From Clostridia bacterium (lineage in GTDB: Bacteria > Bacillota > Clostridia > UMGS1883), in assembly GCA_017468215.1 (NCBI GenBank), contig JAFUJG010000172.1, positions 1 to 6,076 on the forward strand: a stretch of 6,076 nt of DNA, in the 5' to 3' direction. The notes below the pieces were generated by a model. That model ran no database searches. It was not told the DNA's origin and saw only the letters and a list, made by a program, of their open reading frames with translations. The translations under genes and the position numbers were made by a program. Of this stretch, positions 5,962 through 6,076 are shown piece after piece (the first letter of the stretch is position 1; each line of letters begins with the position of its first letter).

Positions 5962-6015
5962 ACGTGAAAAGGGTCAAGGCATACATCATAGGTATAGCCT
6001 TGACCCTTTTCACGT
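5962..6015. repeat. 19-bp perfect inverted repeat (long hairpin, not a terminator)
   Basis: Positions 5962-5980 are exactly complementary to 5997-6015. Inside, ATAC (5981-5984) can pair with GTAT (5992-5995) with one bulged A, leaving a 7-base loop. Neither side has a T tract, and a complete terminator already lies just to the left, so it does not look like a second terminator. It could be a REP- or MITE-like dispersed element, an RNA-processing hairpin or a protein-binding palindrome. I do not recognise it. No flanking target-site duplication is seen. Confidence 0.8.
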
Positions 6016-6076
6016 ACTTCTGAATCCATTTCTGAGCGTTATTTTATAGGTGTAGAGGCTCTGTAGGGGCGATTCA
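6016..6076. other. Non-coding tail, possibly starting a GGGGCG-type palindromic repeat cut by the window edge
   Basis: No gene start is visible in this stretch. The last bases, TGTAGGGGCGATTCA (6062-6076), resemble the left half of intergenic palindromes seen in many clostridial genomes, in which GGGGCGATTCA is followed by its complement TGAATCGCCC. The other half would lie beyond the window, so this is only a suggestion. Confidence 0.35.

Noticed and set aside
5962..6015. CRISPR repeat or a second intrinsic terminator
   Set aside because: There is only one unit with no spaced repeats, so it is not a CRISPR array. No T tract follows either arm, so it is not a typical terminator.

Overview
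The window looks like chromosomal DNA from a low-to-mid GC, gut-type Clostridia species (phylum Bacillota; family not resolvable from sequence alone). The support is AAAGGA/AGGAAGG-type ribosome binding sites, TTGNNN/TATAAT sigma-A-like promoters, an RqcP-type S4 protein, and a secreted protein joining a copper-amine-oxidase N-terminal-like domain to discoidin domains, an arrangement common in Clostridia. Genus-level placement would be a guess.

Layout. (1) Positions 1-149 hold the last 48 codons of a glyceraldehyde-3-phosphate dehydrogenase gene (gap), closed by a strong intrinsic terminator at 162-196. (2) Positions 213-1991, minus strand and convergent with gap, encode a 592-aa glycoside hydrolase of the GH127/GH146 (DUF1680) superfamily. 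It retains the Cys/Glu zinc and nucleophile residues, has no signal peptide, and is probably an intracellular beta-L-arabinofuranosidase. (3) Positions 1992-2124 are a compact divergent promoter region whose two -35 boxes lie back to back. (4) Positions 2125-3784, plus strand, form a two-gene operon: an M18 zinc aminopeptidase with all metal ligands visible, then 13 bases later an 81-aa RqcP-like S4 RNA-binding protein. A composite hairpin terminator ends the unit. (5) Positions 3785-3978 contain a good promoter and a leader of about 90 nt with several small hairpins, one starting at the predicted first transcribed base. (6) Positions 3979-5898 encode a 639-aa secreted protein: signal peptide, Cu-amine-oxidase-N-like domain and three discoidin (F5/8 type C) domains. 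The last two discoidin domains are a recent tandem duplication separated by a 12-threonine linker. (7) Positions 5899-6076 are non-coding. They hold an intrinsic terminator, a 19-bp perfect inverted repeat that is not a terminator, and, at the very edge, what may be one half of a dispersed GGGGCG-type palindromic repeat.

The genes do not form one pathway. Central glycolysis (gap), plant-glycan sugar release (GH127), peptide turnover plus ribosome rescue (M18-rqcP) and a surface or secreted binding protein are separate transcription units. No complete, obviously new multi-gene system is visible. The most interesting items are the structured leader and domain duplication of the secreted protein, the unexplained inverted repeat after it, the M18-rqcP pairing, and the cytosolic GH127 enzyme.
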